A DNA stretch of 5,996 bases from CAYRJA01 sp964424455 (GTDB lineage Bacteria > Bacteroidota > Bacteroidia > Chitinophagales > UBA10324), in NCBI GenBank assembly GCA_964424455.1, contig CAYRJA010000137.1, positions 1 to 5,996 on the forward strand. The letters run 5' to 3'. Below the pieces are notes generated by a model that was given only the letters and a program-made list of their open reading frames with translations, was not told the origin of the DNA and ran no database searches. The position numbers were made by a program, and so were the translations under genes. Positions 5,169 through 5,996 of the stretch are shown in pieces; within the stretch, counting starts at the first letter, position 1, and the number at the start of each line of letters is the position of its first letter.

Positions 5169-5873
5169 TCACTTTGAAATAATTTCTTCTGCTTTATCCC
5201 ATCCACAGTTAAGCACAACATCAAGTATGCTTAATCCGCCGATAAAATCACCGTGTAGTTGAGAATAAGGAACAGAAGTAAACCCTGTGTATCTGAGTTC
5301 AATACTGTTACTATGAAAAAGATTTTCATCATTGTACTTTCTGGCACCATTGCCTGACAGGTAAATTGTTCCATTCAGCTTGTTACAAATCTCTATCAGA
5401 CGACCATTGCGGTCTTCGTTCGTAAGATTCATTTCTGATGATTTTACTATCTGTGTTTTTATTTGCAGTTTTTCTGCAATGAAAAGAATAAGTGCTGTGT
5501 TTAATTCAGAAAGCTTCTCCCAATTCTGATTTAGCAGATTTTCAAAATCAGGAAAACATATTTTAAAAAAAGGCGCTTTCGTGTAAGCAAACTGAATCGT
5601 CTTCAGCATCTTCACTTTCCATGGCTGACGATTGTCAATCTCTATATCTTTAATAAGATTACTTGGAGAATTTTTTTTTACCGGCACTACTATCATTAGC
5701 TCTCCGTTCGCAGTTTTAATTTTTGTACGGTTAGTAATAGAAGATGCATTACCACTCTGATATTCTACGCTATCCAGAATTACAAACGATTCAGAAGAAT
5801 TAATCTTATAAAAATATCCGGGCCACGGAATAAAATTCGGTTGATGAATTGAAATAATTTTTGATTCGCTCAT
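5169..5873 (-). CDS. WbqC-like family protein
   Basis: This 234-residue protein belongs to the WbqC family (PF08889), often found in O-antigen or other glycan and natural-product clusters. A role in amino-sugar or acyl-group transfer has been suggested, but the reaction is not firmly known. The signature opening IHQPNFIPWPGYFYKI (9-24) is present, followed by FVILDSVEYQ (30-39), NRTKI (48-52), VPVKK (63-67), the W85...LKTI (90-93) and AYTKAPFF (96-103) stretch, LNTAL (124-128), SSEM (145-148), YLSGNGARKY (171-180) and LSILDVVLNCG (214-224). Length and motif order are those of an intact family member. No signal peptide or membrane segment is visible, so it should be cytoplasmic. The ATG at 5873 puts the conserved IHQPN close to the N-terminus, as usual. 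It probably serves the same surface-glycan pathway as the ligase and transferase nearby, but it is on the opposite strand and separated by the stress gene. Confidence 0.92.
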   Translation of the reverse strand: MSESKIISIHQPNFIPWPGYFYKINSSESFVILDSVEYQSGNASSITNRTKIKTANGELMIVVPVKKNSPSNLIKDIEIDNRQPWKVKMLKTIQFAYTKAPFFKICFPDFENLLNQNWEKLSELNTALILFIAEKLQIKTQIVKSSEMNLTNEDRNGRLIEICNKLNGTIYLSGNGARKYNDENLFHSNSIELRYTGFTSVPYSQLHGDFIGGLSILDVVLNCGWDKAEEIISK

Positions 5874-5900
5874 TATGAAGCAAAGAACGGAAAGAATTTT

Positions 5901-5928
5901 ATAATAATATTCGCTATATAGTTATTAT
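5901..5928. repeat. AT-rich inverted repeat upstream of the wbqC-like gene
   Basis: ATAATAA (5901-5907) is the exact reverse complement of TTATTAT (5922-5928), with 14 bases between. It lies about 28 bp upstream of the wbqC-like start, in a plausible operator position. All pairs are A-T, so chance is a real possibility. Confidence 0.2.
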
Positions 5929-5954
5929 CAAATGTTTCTCTGGGTGCATACCAA

Positions 5955-5986
5955 ATTGTCGCTTACATAAGAAAGTGGGATATTTG
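5955..5986 (+). promoter_or_regulatory. Candidate rightward promoter at the window edge
   Basis: ATTG (5955-5958) and GATATTTG (5979-5986) each differ by one base from the Bacteroidota TTTG and TAnnTTTG elements and are separated by 20 nt, the expected spacing. A divergent plus-strand gene probably starts just beyond 5996; none is visible inside the window. Confidence 0.35.
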
Positions 5987-5996
5987 CAAAAAAACT

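Overview
The window looks like chromosomal DNA from a member of the Bacteroidota, possibly Chitinophagales or Sphingobacteriales. It is AT-rich. Start codons lack convincing Shine-Dalgarno sequences, and several are preceded by 8-mers matching or nearly matching the Bacteroidota -7 promoter box TAnnTTTG. The protein families also fit: a short HPF, an RsrA/SigR-like anti-sigma/sigma pair, WbqC and O-antigen ligase. No rRNA, tRNA, CRISPR array, IS element or phage gene was seen. The phylum call is an inference from these signals.

Left block (about 70-2357, all minus strand, read right to left): an ECF sigma factor of the SigR type with a GTG start, its small cysteine-containing anti-sigma partner starting 1 nt after the sigma stop, the MeaB-type G3E GTPase 20 nt further on, and, after a 112-bp gap with its own -7 box, a short ribosome hibernation factor. 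The block ends in a 14-bp perfect stem-loop. The loop of that hairpin is complementary to a segment just after the hpf stop codon. The first three genes look like one transcription unit; hpf may be separate.

Middle block (2524-4511, plus strand), divergent from the sigma operon across a 166-bp intergenic region: an O-antigen ligase/polymerase-like membrane protein and a family 2 glycosyltransferase of the WaaE/KdtX type, overlapping by 4 nt (ATGA). Together they point to assembly of a surface glycan or lipopolysaccharide.

Right block (4585-5873, minus strand): a glycine-zipper general stress protein with its own perfect -7 box, and a WbqC-like protein, a family often found in glycan clusters. 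The glycosyltransferase and the stress gene converge on a short intergenic region rich in AGCTC/GAGCT inverted repeats. A promoter-like sequence at the right edge suggests that another plus-strand gene begins just outside.

Most of the window is ordinary core or semi-core gene content. The points most worth a second look are the altered zinc-site residue in the anti-sigma factor and the hairpin/pseudoknot potential downstream of hpf. No clearly new multi-gene system is visible.
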